From positions 19,964,001 to 20,028,000 of the forward strand of contig NC_088679.1 in the NCBI RefSeq assembly GCF_950023065.1: 64,000 nucleotides of DNA, given 5' to 3'. Made by a program: the position numbers and the translations under genes. The notes below the pieces were generated by a model, which was not told the origin of the DNA, did not search any database, and saw only the letters and a program-made list of their open reading frames with translations. The stretch is from Planococcus citri (taxonomy: Eukaryota; Arthropoda; Insecta; Hemiptera; Pseudococcidae). How positions within the stretch are numbered: the stretch's first letter is position 1; every line of letters starts with the position of its first letter. Shown here one piece after another: positions 33,588-44,050 of this stretch.

Positions 33588-36281
33588 AAGCAGAAAATAT
33601 CAGACGGCGCCGATTTTCCTGGAACGGGTTTGTCAAAATGTGCGTCTAAATGCGCAGTTCGGCGGTCTTTATTGTTATGATAAACTACGTCGCAATTAAA
33701 TCGAATTTTTTAACGGCCTGTCAGCCATTTTGCTATCACTACGAGTCATGTCGCTTTCTTTTCGTTGAAAGAAAACATCTGCCTTTTGCTAACTGCACGT
33801 TTTTCTTTGTCTCGAAATTATTGCGTCAGATTTCATCATCGATTCCAATCTTTTATCGGATTCGATGGTTGAAATTTGCGTGCTGGTGGTTTTTGTTATT
33901 ATCACCTCGAAATTCTAATTATTCAAATTTTTATTTGTCATCAATTAAATATTACTACTCCTGTGGTTTTTATTTATGTCTTTTTCAGGTATTTGTTCGA
34001 AGAAATTTGCGTCACAGTCTTTTACTGTATTGCAAAAATTTCGTGAAAAGATATCCAAAATCTATTATTCCGGTCATTTTATTCACGTTTGGAATTTTCA
34101 AAATTACATTTTGAGATTTGAAATGATTTCGAGTCAACAAAATTTTATTTATTTTGGGCTCTTAATTAATTTCAAAAATTTCTCATTGCCTCGAAAACGC
34201 TTTGCAATGCACGAATCTAATTTTCTCGCAAACATGAGGGCATATGTATGTGAAAAATGAATTTCAAAATCTATTATTTCGAAAAACATTTCGAACTTGT
34301 CTGCGTTAGAAAATTGCGTTTTCGTAATTTTGTTTTTTCGAATTTTGAGTTACAGTGTTAAGAAAAGGCATATGGATTTGTACATGAATCTCAGTATGCT
34401 AACTAAGTTTTACCTGTACGTTTAGCTCCAAAAGCAACTTTCTGAATAGAGTTTGCTATGTTGTCGATTTATTCCAGTTTGAATTCAATTTTTTCTGATT
34501 ACTTTTCAACTGCTACTTTCTGTTGTGAAAATCTGCTTATTTTCATCATACTCGTAGTTGTTTCACCGAGAAAAATAAACATTGTATTACTTAACACTGA
34601 TGCTGGAAAGTCTAAACGACTACATAATTAGTCACTGTACCTGTATTTTCTACTTCTATATGCTACGTCTGGCAACGTTGCTATATTCCATTTGTACCGC
34701 TGGCGGTATTTTATACTACGATAAAATTTGCTCGCCCTTCGTATACGATCTGGAATTTGTATGAAAATACGTGAACGTTATTAGCGATCATAATTTCTAA
34801 ATAAATCATTACTGCTAATTATTCATAAATCTAGGTTGATTTAGTACTATTATTTGGTCTTAGTATAATCGGTTTCAGTTTCGTAGCTCTTTTAGCTGCT
34901 TTTGAAATTCTAAACTAATAAACCATCGGTACTTTCTACGTAGCTCTTCCTAGCTAAAATCACTTTACTCACCGGTACATTGATTGTAGGTATTCTGCTA
35001 ATGAACGTTCGTTAAAATTATCTTTCATTTGCGTATCTGAATAGACTAAGTTATTCGCTAGTTATGAATGATTTGATTTGGTTCGCTGCTAATTTGTAAT
35101 TTTGAATTTTACTCACTTTGGAATATTTTTCAAAATACTAAACTGGAGAATTAGCGTTTGAAACCAAATCACCAAGTACCTACTGTTTTACTTACGTTGA
35201 AGTACGCAGTTATTACTCAGCGATCATTATTCTGAAAGATAATTACTGTAACGTTCGGTTTCGTTTACGTAGCTCATTTTATAATTTGGAAATAAACGCT
35301 ATCTGAACAATCTGTACTCTGAGAGATCGTCTGGTACTCATTACTTACTTACATTGAAGTATGTAATTGGTACTTACGTGATATTTTATTTTACCATAAA
35401 GAAAATTTTGCATCAACGTTCGGTTTCATCTTCGTAGCTCTTCCACGTTAGAATCATTCCACTCGCCGGTGAATTGATCGTAGATGTAATGCTAACTTTC
35501 AAAATCTAATCATAAGTTCGAAACCAACTCTTATTAGAGTAATTTTCAACTCACGTAGCTTGTTGCTAACTATTTTGAAACGAAAACCGAATGTTATAAA
35601 TTCACTGTAGATACTAATTTAGAATAAAGTATTCATGCCGCCCGCTTTTTTACCGAATCGTTTAGTATTATAAATACACTTCGAGTTGTTACCTGAATTT
35701 GTATTTTATGTTGTTTGATATGTTTTCCATTTCAGCCTTCGTCATCGTATGTATCAGCTTTTCATTCTTCTTAGGTACTAAAAAATCGATCGAAAATGTT
35801 AGTATCGAATCTGATTAAAATACCATCAAGCGTTTGAGTTGTTAATTTTATGAGGCGTGTGTTGAACGTTAGGTTACTTTCTACGAAGTATCCATTTGTT
35901 CATGTGCGTGTGATTAAGCTGTGTACAAACGTACATTGTTTACTTTCGGCGAAGTATGCAATGTAAAGCTGTGCAATGAAAGTGTGAATAGCTAATTAAA
36001 GCAAGCGGTACGAAATACATTTATATTTAAGGCATAGGAAACAAGTACGGAAATGCAAATTGATACTATATGACTAAATTAATCACGACGATGATCACAT
36101 CTTGTATGTGTTTCATTGTCGCAATCTGGTGCGCTGATTCACCCGCAAATACGTCGATTCGCTGGAATTTCTGCGCCGTCGTTATCGTATTAATTAATTA
36201 CTCCTTGATTCAACAAATAAATCACATGTCATTGGTTAGATTTATTAATGGCGATGATTATTCAGAGTGTTAACGAAAAAA
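33588..36281 (-). other. Non-coding stretch of the giant element, possible intron
   Basis: AT-rich without supported ORFs. It lies between a donor at 36288 and the acceptor at 33058, so it may be an intron. Confidence 0.4.
34860..35490 (-). repeat. Diverged direct repeats in the non-coding block
   Basis: CGGTTTC followed by CGTAGCTC occurs near 34870, 35258 and 35420. A longer 60-base block (TAGCTCTTCC through ATTGATNGTAGNT) pairs 34940-34990 with 35432-35484, about 490 bases apart. There is no ORF here. Confidence 0.6.
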
Positions 36282-36288
36282 TATATAC

Positions 36289-36499
36289 CTGATAGTGGTT
36301 GGTATTTTCCGTGAGATTATCCCACCACTCCAGGTAGGACAACTGAATCCATTTCGGCGTTTCATTACCGTTGTTATTTCTAACGTAACATTTTCTGAAG
36401 ATTTCGCCGTTGATTTTTCTAATACGACACGTCTGACGAATACGTTGCGTCGATATAGTGTGCTCGTGGTGGACAATATTCGGTTGGGCTTCCATTTTT
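36289..36499 (-). CDS. Candidate spliced coding exon, 69 codons
   Basis: On the minus strand a good acceptor (CAATTTTTAACAG) ends at 36500, ATG starts at 36495, and 69 codons run to CAG at 36289, followed by donor GTATAT at 36288. An upstream donor GTAAGTAA at 36580 would give an 81-nt intron. The frame is basic and then aromatic (RIRKINGEIFRKCYVRN, KWIQLSYLEWWDN). Signals on both sides make this more than a chance ORF. Joining its phase-0 end to the acceptor at 33058 meets TGA at once, so its product would be about 69 residues, or the true partner exon is elsewhere. Function unknown. Confidence 0.45.
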
Positions 36500-36952
36500 C
36501 TGTTAAAAATTGAAGCGAAATTAATGAGATTACTCGATGTTAGTTTGAACTGAATATTGCGTAATTGAAGGTTTACTTACTCGTTTCAATACAGCTGGCA
36601 CTGTAGAAATCGATGAACAGTAATTTAATACGTGGATGAACCTTAAAACAGCTTCAATTATTCAAAAAGATCGCAATTTTACTTGGAACAACTTATAAGT
36701 CAGTCAAATTTTCCTTCGAAGTAATGAAATGGTGATAAGAGCACATTTTCGCCGGTGTTATTTCGTCAGAGTACATGAGGATGTGGTGGCTCACGTTTCT
36801 GCCCGTAACGTAACGCGTAACGTTTCACGTAGCGTTATTTTTCAAAAATCTGAAATTTTACTCAAATTTTGCGTTTTTAGCTATCTAAACCGAGTATTGG
36901 CTGTTACGTGGTTATTCCCTTGTGGAATATTTACGTGTTTAGTGATTCTCGA

Positions 36953-37049
36953 AGTTAAATTTCAGTTTTTTACCGAATTTTAACTTCGAACAAATCCAAA
37001 CTCAGCCAATACTGTAGTTAAATTTCAGTCTTTTACCGAATTTTAACTT
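36953..37049 (-). repeat. Short direct repeat with inverted ends downstream of pol
   Basis: A 34-base unit at 36953-36986 recurs at 37016-37049 with one difference. Each unit has inverted ends (AGTTAAA and TTTAACT) and could form a hairpin. Confidence 0.7.
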
Positions 37050-37375
37050 GTTGAGACTTGTAATGGGGCATACGTGATTTATGATTATTCAAAAATCTAA
37101 TTATTTTCGAAATTGATCATTTGAAATGCCCCAGTCCGCGTTTACGTATGTTTGGTTGTGTCTTCTAGTCAAATTATTTGAAATTTAAAACTTTTTCTCG
37201 TATTTGTGATTCATTCTGACTTTTTTGATTTCCTATTGAAATTTTTATCAATCCAAATAAATTTACATTATGACTTGGATTTCGGCGAATCCTAGTCTGT
37301 GGCATGTTTTGATCGCTATCTGTTTATAGTGTTCAAAATTGCCAGCTACGATTTTACAAAGTAAAATGACTAATC

Positions 37376-40300
37376 TCAGATTTTATTGAGTAGCCAGCCA
37401 CTCATGGCGTTGGTAATTGTACTCTTTAAGAATTGAGCAATTGCATTTTCATTTCTAGGTATTTCACACTGAGGTGGAATTTCAACCTTTATTATTTCCC
37501 CTTCCAGTTTATATTCTGGTGGGAGAGAAATGAAAATGTTAATTTCATTTTCCTCAGGATTAATCTCAACTGTGACTTTATTGACCTCTAATTTTCTCGG
37601 TTCCACAGTGTAGACTTCTTGTAAGTCTTCTGTGACCGGAAACTTCGAGTCCTCAATAAAGTAACTTTTGTAGAGACTTTTCTCAGAGTAATGATATGGG
37701 ACAATCTGATGGAAATCGTAGGTTCTAAGTGGGTCTTGACCCATACGCATTAGGCGTGCCTTGATTCTCTCAGATTTCCTTTGAGATTTAGTCAATTTAT
37801 TTGGATCTTTTGCCGGTTGTGCGCTTCCTTCTGTCGTCAAATCTCCTGTTTGAGATTGCGACGTTGAAGGTTGCGGCTCCGCGGCGTTTGTCACAATTTT
37901 GGGCGTCTTTGGAGGTCGACCTCGCGGCTTCTTGTTAGAAGGAGCAACTTGTGCACTTTGTTTGGGTGTGGCTGCGGATGCCCCAGTTGAGGCTGAGGAT
38001 TCTGGTTGATCCTCTGCACTCGTTGGAGTTTCCTTAGTGACACTGGTATTCTGAGCTGAGTCATTTGGATCAATTTCCTCTCGTAAATCAAAGGATGTTG
38101 ATTCCGTAGACTGTTGTTCAGTTGGCACTTCACCATTTACTGCAGTTTCGGTAATTGGTGGGTTGTGCACTTCAACTTCTACTTGCAGTTCGGTGACTGT
38201 TGGCGTACTAGCTTGATCGCGTTTTTCAGCTCTTTGTTGAGCTCGAAGGTCGCGTGCTGTGTTTTCAAGCTGTCGTAAAATAGCAGGTGATGCTTCTGTA
38301 ATGTCACGCTCATTAATACCGACACCCTGCGGTGCACGAGTTGGCGGATCGTCAACGTCTTCCTCACTGTCAGACATTGCTTCGCGAGCTTTGAATAAAA
38401 ATTCTTTGATTTTTTCTTCAATAGAACGCTGGTCTAGTAATGATTTGAGACAGTCGCTTTTTTCCATGTCTTCGATGTTTTTACTAGTTAGGAATAGCGT
38501 TAACTGTCTTATGTTCGAAATTCTATCTACAGTTGTTCCATCTGTAGGTTTCAGAAGGTAACTGTTGAAACCTGACCATTTTATTACTATAAAAGGTCCA
38601 TGTTTCTTTTGATAGAGTTTCGCCGCTGTTCGTTTTTCGAAACTTGACTGTTTGTGGTTGGTAATTAGTACCATATCGCCAGGTTGCAAATATGTGGGAT
38701 CAACGTGCGTTTTGTTGAAGCAATATTCTTCTTCAATACGCTTTTGACGTCTTTTTTCTCTAATAAATGCTTCAACGGCTTGGCGATCAGTCAAATTCCC
38801 GCTTCTGTCTTCTTGCCATTCACTCGTATACACAGCTTTTTTAGCTAACATATCTGCTATGATGTTAGTGTATTCTACTTTGCGTGCATATACGTGCTGA
38901 AATTCTACATCTTCGAGCTCTTGCCTGATAGCAAGAATACGTTGAAATAGTTCAGCATGGTGAACTGGCTTGTTTCGGGAATTCTTCCAATTATTGGTTT
39001 TCCAAATTGAGCATGTGTTCGTTAGCGCTTTGATTACGTAATTCGAGTCTGACAACAACTTTATCTTCTTCACACCGTTATCTCGTAATATTTCTAGCGC
39101 AATGATTATTGCCATTAACTCGGCATAATTGTTCGTAACCTGGAATTCTGTGCTCACAATCCTGTCAGATATGTTAGCAGTTGAACCCGGTTTGAAACAA
39201 ATTCCTATTCCAGCAATAGCTTCGGGTGAGCCGTTTTTGGAACAGGCGCCGTCGGCTGTAACTCTGGCATAGCCATTGTTGTCGATAAAGACTTCCTGTT
39301 CGTTCGACGGGACGTCAAATATCTTGAGTTCACGGCTTCGACATTCCTCAATGGTTATTGATGGAATTTGGTTGTTTTCATTTTGATCATGTAATCGTGC
39401 TAACGCATCTCGGAAGTTGAAAGTTCTAATTTCAGTAGGAAAACCTGGAATTGTCGTGTCTGGTATGAACCAAGCCTCGTTGGGCTTGAAACCAAATGAC
39501 GTTGGTGTGTTGTTAATTTCGTTTTGGATTTCTCCAACGAATTTACTCCAACCAAGATGAGTGCGATATGGATCATAAACTTCGTTGAGTTTGACACGTA
39601 ACTTATCGCCTATTACTCTCATTGTTCGTTCCACTGAAGAACTTTGAGGGTTGTAAGCTGTCGTGTGTGCAACTTTGATCTCGCATTTTTCCAGCAAATT
39701 GTACCAGGAATCGGAAATAAATTGCGTACCGTTGTCAGTGATCACTTTCTTGATCTTGACATCGTGGATTTCAATTTCAAATAAAATTGATTCCATTGCG
39801 TTGCAAACTACTTTCTTTTGAATCCTGTGCATGTCTCGAAGCCAGACACGACTGGTAAAGATTTCTTTTGCAACTAGCAAGTATTTCGGATCGTTCTTTA
39901 ATGCTGGAACTGGTCCATATATGTCTACCGATAGCACGTCGCCAATGGCGTACGCCTCTATTTGAGCGTATTCCAGGACTTTGTGCTTCGCGTAGTTCTT
40001 GTTCACTTTGCATATAATGCAGGTGTTTGTAATATCGCGTATATACGCGAGTGAACTAGGATGGTAGTATAGTTGTTTGAAAATTGTATCCAATCTACTT
40101 GCCCCTGTATGCCCATAAGCACAGTGGAGGTAGTCGACCGTGTCATACAATAATCGATCAGGTAAATATGGTACTTGCGATTTGTCCGGCAAAATTTTCA
40201 TCAGACGTTTCTTACCATCGCGTGTGTACATTATGTCATAAATTTGTTTTTTACGAAGTGACGTACCCTGTTGCTTCTTATTATTTGCTGGTACGTCTTC

Positions 40301-43300
40301 TTCTAAGACATCCATTATCTTTTTGCAATGTTTATCTCTAGCTTGTTCGTCTTCTATATTGGATAGTAGGTCGAACAATCTGGGTACGTTTTCGTCCATA
40401 AATTTGCAATCCAGAGGTGGTAGGGCGGTCTTTTTACTGGCACCTGTGAGTTCATGATTGTCTTCCTTGTGAAAACCTTTCGTGAACCTGGGTACCACTT
40501 GGTTAATCATCAATAGATCGAGCTCTGTTAGCTCTTCTATGACGATATTTCCGACTACCAATTCTGGTGCTTTGATGTCGTATAACGCTTTATTAGACAA
40601 CTTCATGTCATAGATTAGATCGAAATTGCATATGGTTGTAACCCATTTTGCAGCTTTTCGGTGCGTTTTCGCCAGACTCTCAAATTCTTTGTAAATTGGG
40701 AGCAAATTGGCGCGCACGTGGACTCTCCTGCTGAAAATCCACATCCAAATCTTTTTAATGACTGAGTAGAGTGTTAGCATTTCTTTGTCATACAGCGTAA
40801 AGTTTTTCTGGTGCTCCTTGAAGCCAACAGAAATGAACATAATGATTTGCTTTTGTTCATCTTCCTTGTAGAAGAGAACTGCATTCATTGCATCGTCTGT
40901 ATAATGCGTATCCAAGAATAAGTCGCCCTCACGTGGAGGTTGTTTCAACGTGAATTCCTTCAAGTACTCCGATTTGAGTATGTCGAAGGCCTTCTGTTGA
41001 GCATCCGTCCAGACTATAGGGTCGTCGCCCTTTGTCAGTTCGTATATTGGGCTCAGGATTTGCATGTATCGGGGAATAAACGGCTTGTACAGCACGGTGT
41101 TCCCAACAAGAGCTAACACTTCTTTGTTGTTTTTAAGTACGAATTTGCCATGTTTCATATGGTCTTTCTCAAATTTCAGGAATTTTTCCTTTTTAAGGTC
41201 CTGTTTATCAATGTTTTCTTTGGATAAGACGAACCCCAAGTGGTCTGTACGCCTCTTGAAAAAGTGGGTTTTGGTCGGATTCAGTTTTAATCCAGCCCGT
41301 CTTATTTTTTCGAATACACTGAGTAGTCTATCAAGTGTTTCTTTGAACGTAGTACCAGAGACTTTGACGTCATCCACAAACTTGGAGATGCCTTCTTCGT
41401 CTTTTAGTACTTGGTTTATCATATGAACAAACTCACCGCTCGAGATCTTCAATCCGTACGGTAGTCTGTTAAATTCGTATACTTGGCCGTTTATTATGAA
41501 CGCTGTATACTTTTTCGATTCTTCATCTAGCTCTAATTGCCAGAATCCGGACGTAAAGTCCAGCGTACAAAATAGACCATCAGGTGAACCACTGAATATT
41601 ACGCTATCGATTGTAGCGGGTTCAGTTAGTACGCATTGTAAAAAGTTGTTCAACTCGTCAGCTGCCAAACACAGTCGTATATCGCCATTCTTTTTAATGA
41701 CGGGTGCGAGTGTATTTATAAAAACTGAACGAGATGGCCGAATTATTCGCAAATCTAACATCTTTTGAGTCGTCATATCGAGGGCTTGTTTTAACCGAGC
41801 TGGAGGTCTATATTTTTCACCTCGTGGCACTGCTAGGTGCCCCTCACCGGGGATAAAGTTGAAATGTACTTTTTCACCTTTGTAACATCCCGGATTCAGA
41901 CTAAATATGTCTTGAAAAGCATTGATCTTGTGCATGGCATCGTCTACCTCCTTTTGAGGTGCAATGCCAAGCTCTCGTATTTCAGCTAAATCTTCGATGA
42001 GATTTTTCTGCATAATACGAACTGCTTTGATTCGGTCTTCTTCAGGCTCTCTGAGCTTGTCTCTTGTAGACATGCTTGTGGCCATTAAATCAATAGTTAT
42101 TGTTGTGTGTTCAGGGATCTGCTCGATCTTAAATAAAGAGAGCGCGTCTTTGTAAACATCTGGGTTTATGAATGCAATTGTAAAATGATCGTCATCCTTA
42201 GGTTCGTGACTTACGCATCTCTGGCGGAAATGTAAGTGTAGATCCAAATGCTCCATGGCTACTCTTCCCAGTATGAAAGTGTTGCCAATGGTGTCCATTA
42301 TGTAGAATGGTACTACAAATTCCTTCGGACCAAAATTGAATGTAATTTCGGCCAGAATTTGTGACGCTCGTTCAATTGCGTTATTGGCCATACGTAGCTG
42401 CACGATGCGATCCATAGCGATTTCGCGTACTGCATGTGGCACTTTCAACTTAAGTTGTTTCAGCACATTCCTTGAGATAACATTGGGAAGTGCTCCCAAG
42501 TCCAACTGAATGGCGACGATCTTATCACCTACTGTGATTGGAACGACGCAAGTTGGGTCATCGGTACCTTCGTTTACCACTAATGGTTTAGCTTTTTCTT
42601 TCAGCTGAGTTTCATCAAGGTGTGCGTTGTCAATCGCTTCGAGTGCTCGAGCTTCTTTAATTATTCGTTTTCGAAGTGCATGATGTCTCCATTTCTTGTC
42701 GGCAGGTAGGCCTCTTACGAATTTCACACGTGTTGTAGTCGTATCACTATTACACGGGAATGTCTTAATGCCATCCCTTGTCAACAATCTGAGCAATCTG
42801 TCTTTGGGAGGTTTCTTGATTATTGCATTTTTAACTCCAAAATCTCCGATTGGTCTTCGATCCTTCGCTCTATGGTGAATGTTCAAGACTTCAAAAGGAG
42901 TTGGAGAGTAATCAAGTTCCGGAAACTCGTCTAGTACGAGTTCTGGATCCTCCATTATCAAACATTTGACATCCATCTCTCTGATGGATTTTTTAGTTTG
43001 ATTTTCTTGTACTGAACCGTCGTCGTCAAGTTCTGTTAACTGAGCAGGACGGGTGTACTTGTCCGTGAATGTTTCATAGTACTCCTCTGGTAACATGCAA
43101 CACGTTGGATCTCGTTGGCAATTGGGATTATTGCACGAGGTTCGATATTCCATAAATAAGGTTTTCTTTCTAGGTTCGACGACCTGACTACCTTTTAATG
43201 GTTCAACCTTTGTTGCTTCTTCCTGCTTAGGTTGCTGTTCAGGCGGAGCCATGTACGTGTACGGAGGTTGCGGACGTTGTTGGAGTATCTTTTGCATTTC

Positions 43301-44050
43301 GTCGTATGGAGATTTGAGCGCGTTTCTGCTTAAACGTACTCGTTTCCATTCTTCGAATAATCTGTATATACCTGTACAAGCCATGTCGTAAATCACACGG
43401 TACGTAGGTATAGCAGGGTAGTACTTGTTCCTATCCTTTTCGAATTTGAACTTTCGTTCACAAGGAATTACTCGTTGGTTTTTATCTGCCATGACGCCAA
43501 TCGCTTCGACGCCGGAGGCCGTTATCAATTTTTGCGTCTGCAAATAATACATGGGCGGTTCTTTCCAGAATATTACAATTTGGTCGTCCGCCGCGTTTTG
43601 GAATATTTTACGGTATTCGATATATCGATCTAGTTTAACGCCAATGCTTTTGGGGTCACCTGGAATGCAGGGTTTTACTATTGGGAAGATTAATATAATC
43701 AATTCCGCCCCTTTATCTTTGACTAGTAGATCTAAGAGTTTGTTTAGACTTTTCTTTATTTTGTCATAAGGTTGAGGTGAGTGATTCAATTCGAATTGCA
43801 GAGCTGATAGAACGAATTTCTCTCCTTCGGGGAATTCCGTTTTCTCTATACGTCTGTATAATTCTTCAATTGGTAATTGATCACGTAAATATGGTGGCAC
43901 CGCTACCGGTAATGGCGTGTCTCCTCTTTTTAGGAAGTGCGCTATACCGTCGCCTACCCAAATGAATTCCGTAAAAATCGATTTACCGGGGACTTTGATG
44001 TTACTAGACCGTGCCCCTGTAGTGTCTAGTCCTTTTAGTTTTCCGAATTG
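37376..44050 (-). CDS. pol: Pol polyprotein with second RNase H inserted in integrase
   Basis: The frame opens at 44050, after a TGA, and runs 2,224 codons. There is no early ATG (a GTG lies at 43900), so it is made as Gag-Pol. Residue numbers from that GTG: a Cys cluster at 256-268; aspartic protease 452-560 with DLGA (467-470) in place of D[S/T]GA, and ILGR at 543-546; reverse transcriptase 695-895 with LDFTSGFWQL (780-789) and FVDD (841-844); RNase H-1 990-1100 with D997 and E1040, but RAN where the family has TDH; integrase zinc motif H1259, H1264, C1294, C1297; integrase core D1326, D1389, E1424; a complete RNase H-2 at 1542-1690 (D1550, E1594, D1618, H1669, D1683); then the GPY/F integrase domain (GPF 1768-1770). 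The 370-residue tail is acidic and disordered, with an AT-hook core RGRP (1993-1996) and a folded-looking end. Products would copy RNA to DNA and integrate it. No internal stop. Confidence 0.95.
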   Translation of the reverse strand, partial: QFGKLKGLDTTGARSSNIKVPGKSIFTEFIWVGDGIAHFLKRGDTPLPVAVPPYLRDQLPIEELYRRIEKTEFPEGEKFVLSALQFELNHSPQPYDKIKKSLNKLLDLLVKDKGAELIILIFPIVKPCIPGDPKSIGVKLDRYIEYRKIFQNAADDQIVIFWKEPPMYYLQTQKLITASGVEAIGVMADKNQRVIPCERKFKFEKDRNKYYPAIPTYRVIYDMACTGIYRLFEEWKRVRLSRNALKSPYDEMQKILQQRPQPPYTYMAPPEQQPKQEEATKVEPLKGSQVVEPRKKTLFMEYRTSCNNPNCQRDPTCCMLPEEYYETFTDKYTRPAQLTELDDDGSVQENQTKKSIREMDVKCLIMEDPELVLDEFPELDYSPTPFEVLNIHHRAKDRRPIGDFGVKNAIIKKPPKDRLLRLLTRDGIKTFPCNSDTTTTRVKFVRGLPADKKWRHHALRKRIIKEARALEAIDNAHLDETQLKEKAKPLVVNEGTDDPTCVVPITVGDKIVAIQLDLGALPNVISRNVLKQLKLKVPHAVREIAMDRIVQLRMANNAIERASQILAEITFNFGPKEFVVPFYIMDTIGNTFILGRVAMEHLDLHLHFRQRCVSHEPKDDDHFTIAFINPDVYKDALSLFKIEQIPEHTTITIDLMATSMSTRDKLREPEEDRIKAVRIMQKNLIEDLAEIRELGIAPQKEVDDAMHKINAFQDIFSLNPGCYKGEKVHFNFIPGEGHLAVPRGEKYRPPARLKQALDMTTQKMLDLRIIRPSRSVFINTLAPVIKKNGDIRLCLAADELNNFLQCVLTEPATIDSVIFSGSPDGLFCTLDFTSGFWQLELDEESKKYTAFIINGQVYEFNRLPYGLKISSGEFVHMINQVLKDEEGISKFVDDVKVSGTTFKETLDRLLSVFEKIRRAGLKLNPTKTHFFKRRTDHLGFVLSKENIDKQDLKKEKFLKFEKDHMKHGKFVLKNNKEVLALVGNTVLYKPFIPRYMQILSPIYELTKGDDPIVWTDAQQKAFDILKSEYLKEFTLKQPPREGDLFLDTHYTDDAMNAVLFYKEDEQKQIIMFISVGFKEHQKNFTLYDKEMLTLYSVIKKIWMWIFSRRVHVRANLLPIYKEFESLAKTHRKAAKWVTTICNFDLIYDMKLSNKALYDIKAPELVVGNIVIEELTELDLLMINQVVPRFTKGFHKEDNHELTGASKKTALPPLDCKFMDENVPRLFDLLSNIEDEQARDKHCKKIMDVLEEDVPANNKKQQGTSLRKKQIYDIMYTRDGKKRLMKILPDKSQVPYLPDRLLYDTVDYLHCAYGHTGASRLDTIFKQLYYHPSSLAYIRDITNTCIICKVNKNYAKHKVLEYAQIEAYAIGDVLSVDIYGPVPALKNDPKYLLVAKEIFTSRVWLRDMHRIQKKVVCNAMESILFEIEIHDVKIKKVITDNGTQFISDSWYNLLEKCEIKVAHTTAYNPQSSSVERTMRVIGDKLRVKLNEVYDPYRTHLGWSKFVGEIQNEINNTPTSFGFKPNEAWFIPDTTIPGFPTEIRTFNFRDALARLHDQNENNQIPSITIEECRSRELKIFDVPSNEQEVFIDNNGYARVTADGACSKNGSPEAIAGIGICFKPGSTANISDRIVSTEFQVTNNYAELMAIIIALEILRDNGVKKIKLLSDSNYVIKALTNTCSIWKTNNWKNSRNKPVHHAELFQRILAIRQELEDVEFQHVYARKVEYTNIIADMLAKKAVYTSEWQEDRSGNLTDRQAVEAFIREKRRQKRIEEEYCFNKTHVDPTYLQPGDMVLITNHKQSSFEKRTAAKLYQKKHGPFIVIKWSGFNSYLLKPTDGTTVDRISNIRQLTLFLTSKNIEDMEKSDCLKSLLDQRSIEEKIKEFLFKAREAMSDSEEDVDDPPTRAPQGVGINERDITEASPAILRQLENTARDLRAQQRAEKRDQASTPTVTELQVEVEVHNPPITETAVNGEVPTEQQSTESTSFDLREEIDPNDSAQNTSVTKETPTSAEDQPESSASTGASAATPKQSAQVAPSNKKPRGRPPKTPKIVTNAAEPQPSTSQSQTGDLTTEGSAQPAKDPNKLTKSQRKSERIKARLMRMGQDPLRTYDFHQIVPYHYSEKSLYKSYFIEDSKFPVTEDLQEVYTVEPRKLEVNKVTVEINPEENEINIFISLPPEYKLEGEIIKVEIPPQCEIPRNENAIAQFLKSTITNAMSGWLLNKI
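38831..39277 (-). other. Second RNase H domain (within pol)
   Basis: Encodes Pol residues 1542-1690. It begins VTADGACSKNG, with catalytic Asp, followed by NNYAELMA, LLSDSNYV and HVYARKVEYTNIIADMLA. All four RNase H1-type carboxylates and the conserved His are present. It sits after the D,D,E core and before the GPY/F domain. Confidence 0.9.
44035..44050 (-). promoter_or_regulatory. gag-pol overlap, probable -1 frameshift window
   Basis: The pol frame opens 16 bases before the gag TAA (44037-44035), in the -1 frame. The overlap contains GGAAAAC (44044-44038), read by gag as GAA AAC. This is close to, but not a strict, X XXY YYZ heptamer. A +2 shift would also enter the frame. Confidence 0.65.

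Noticed and set aside
33650..34260. 154- and 94-codon Phe/Tyr-rich plus-strand ORFs
   Set aside because: Antisense to the element, non-ATG starts in part, and T-rich composition.
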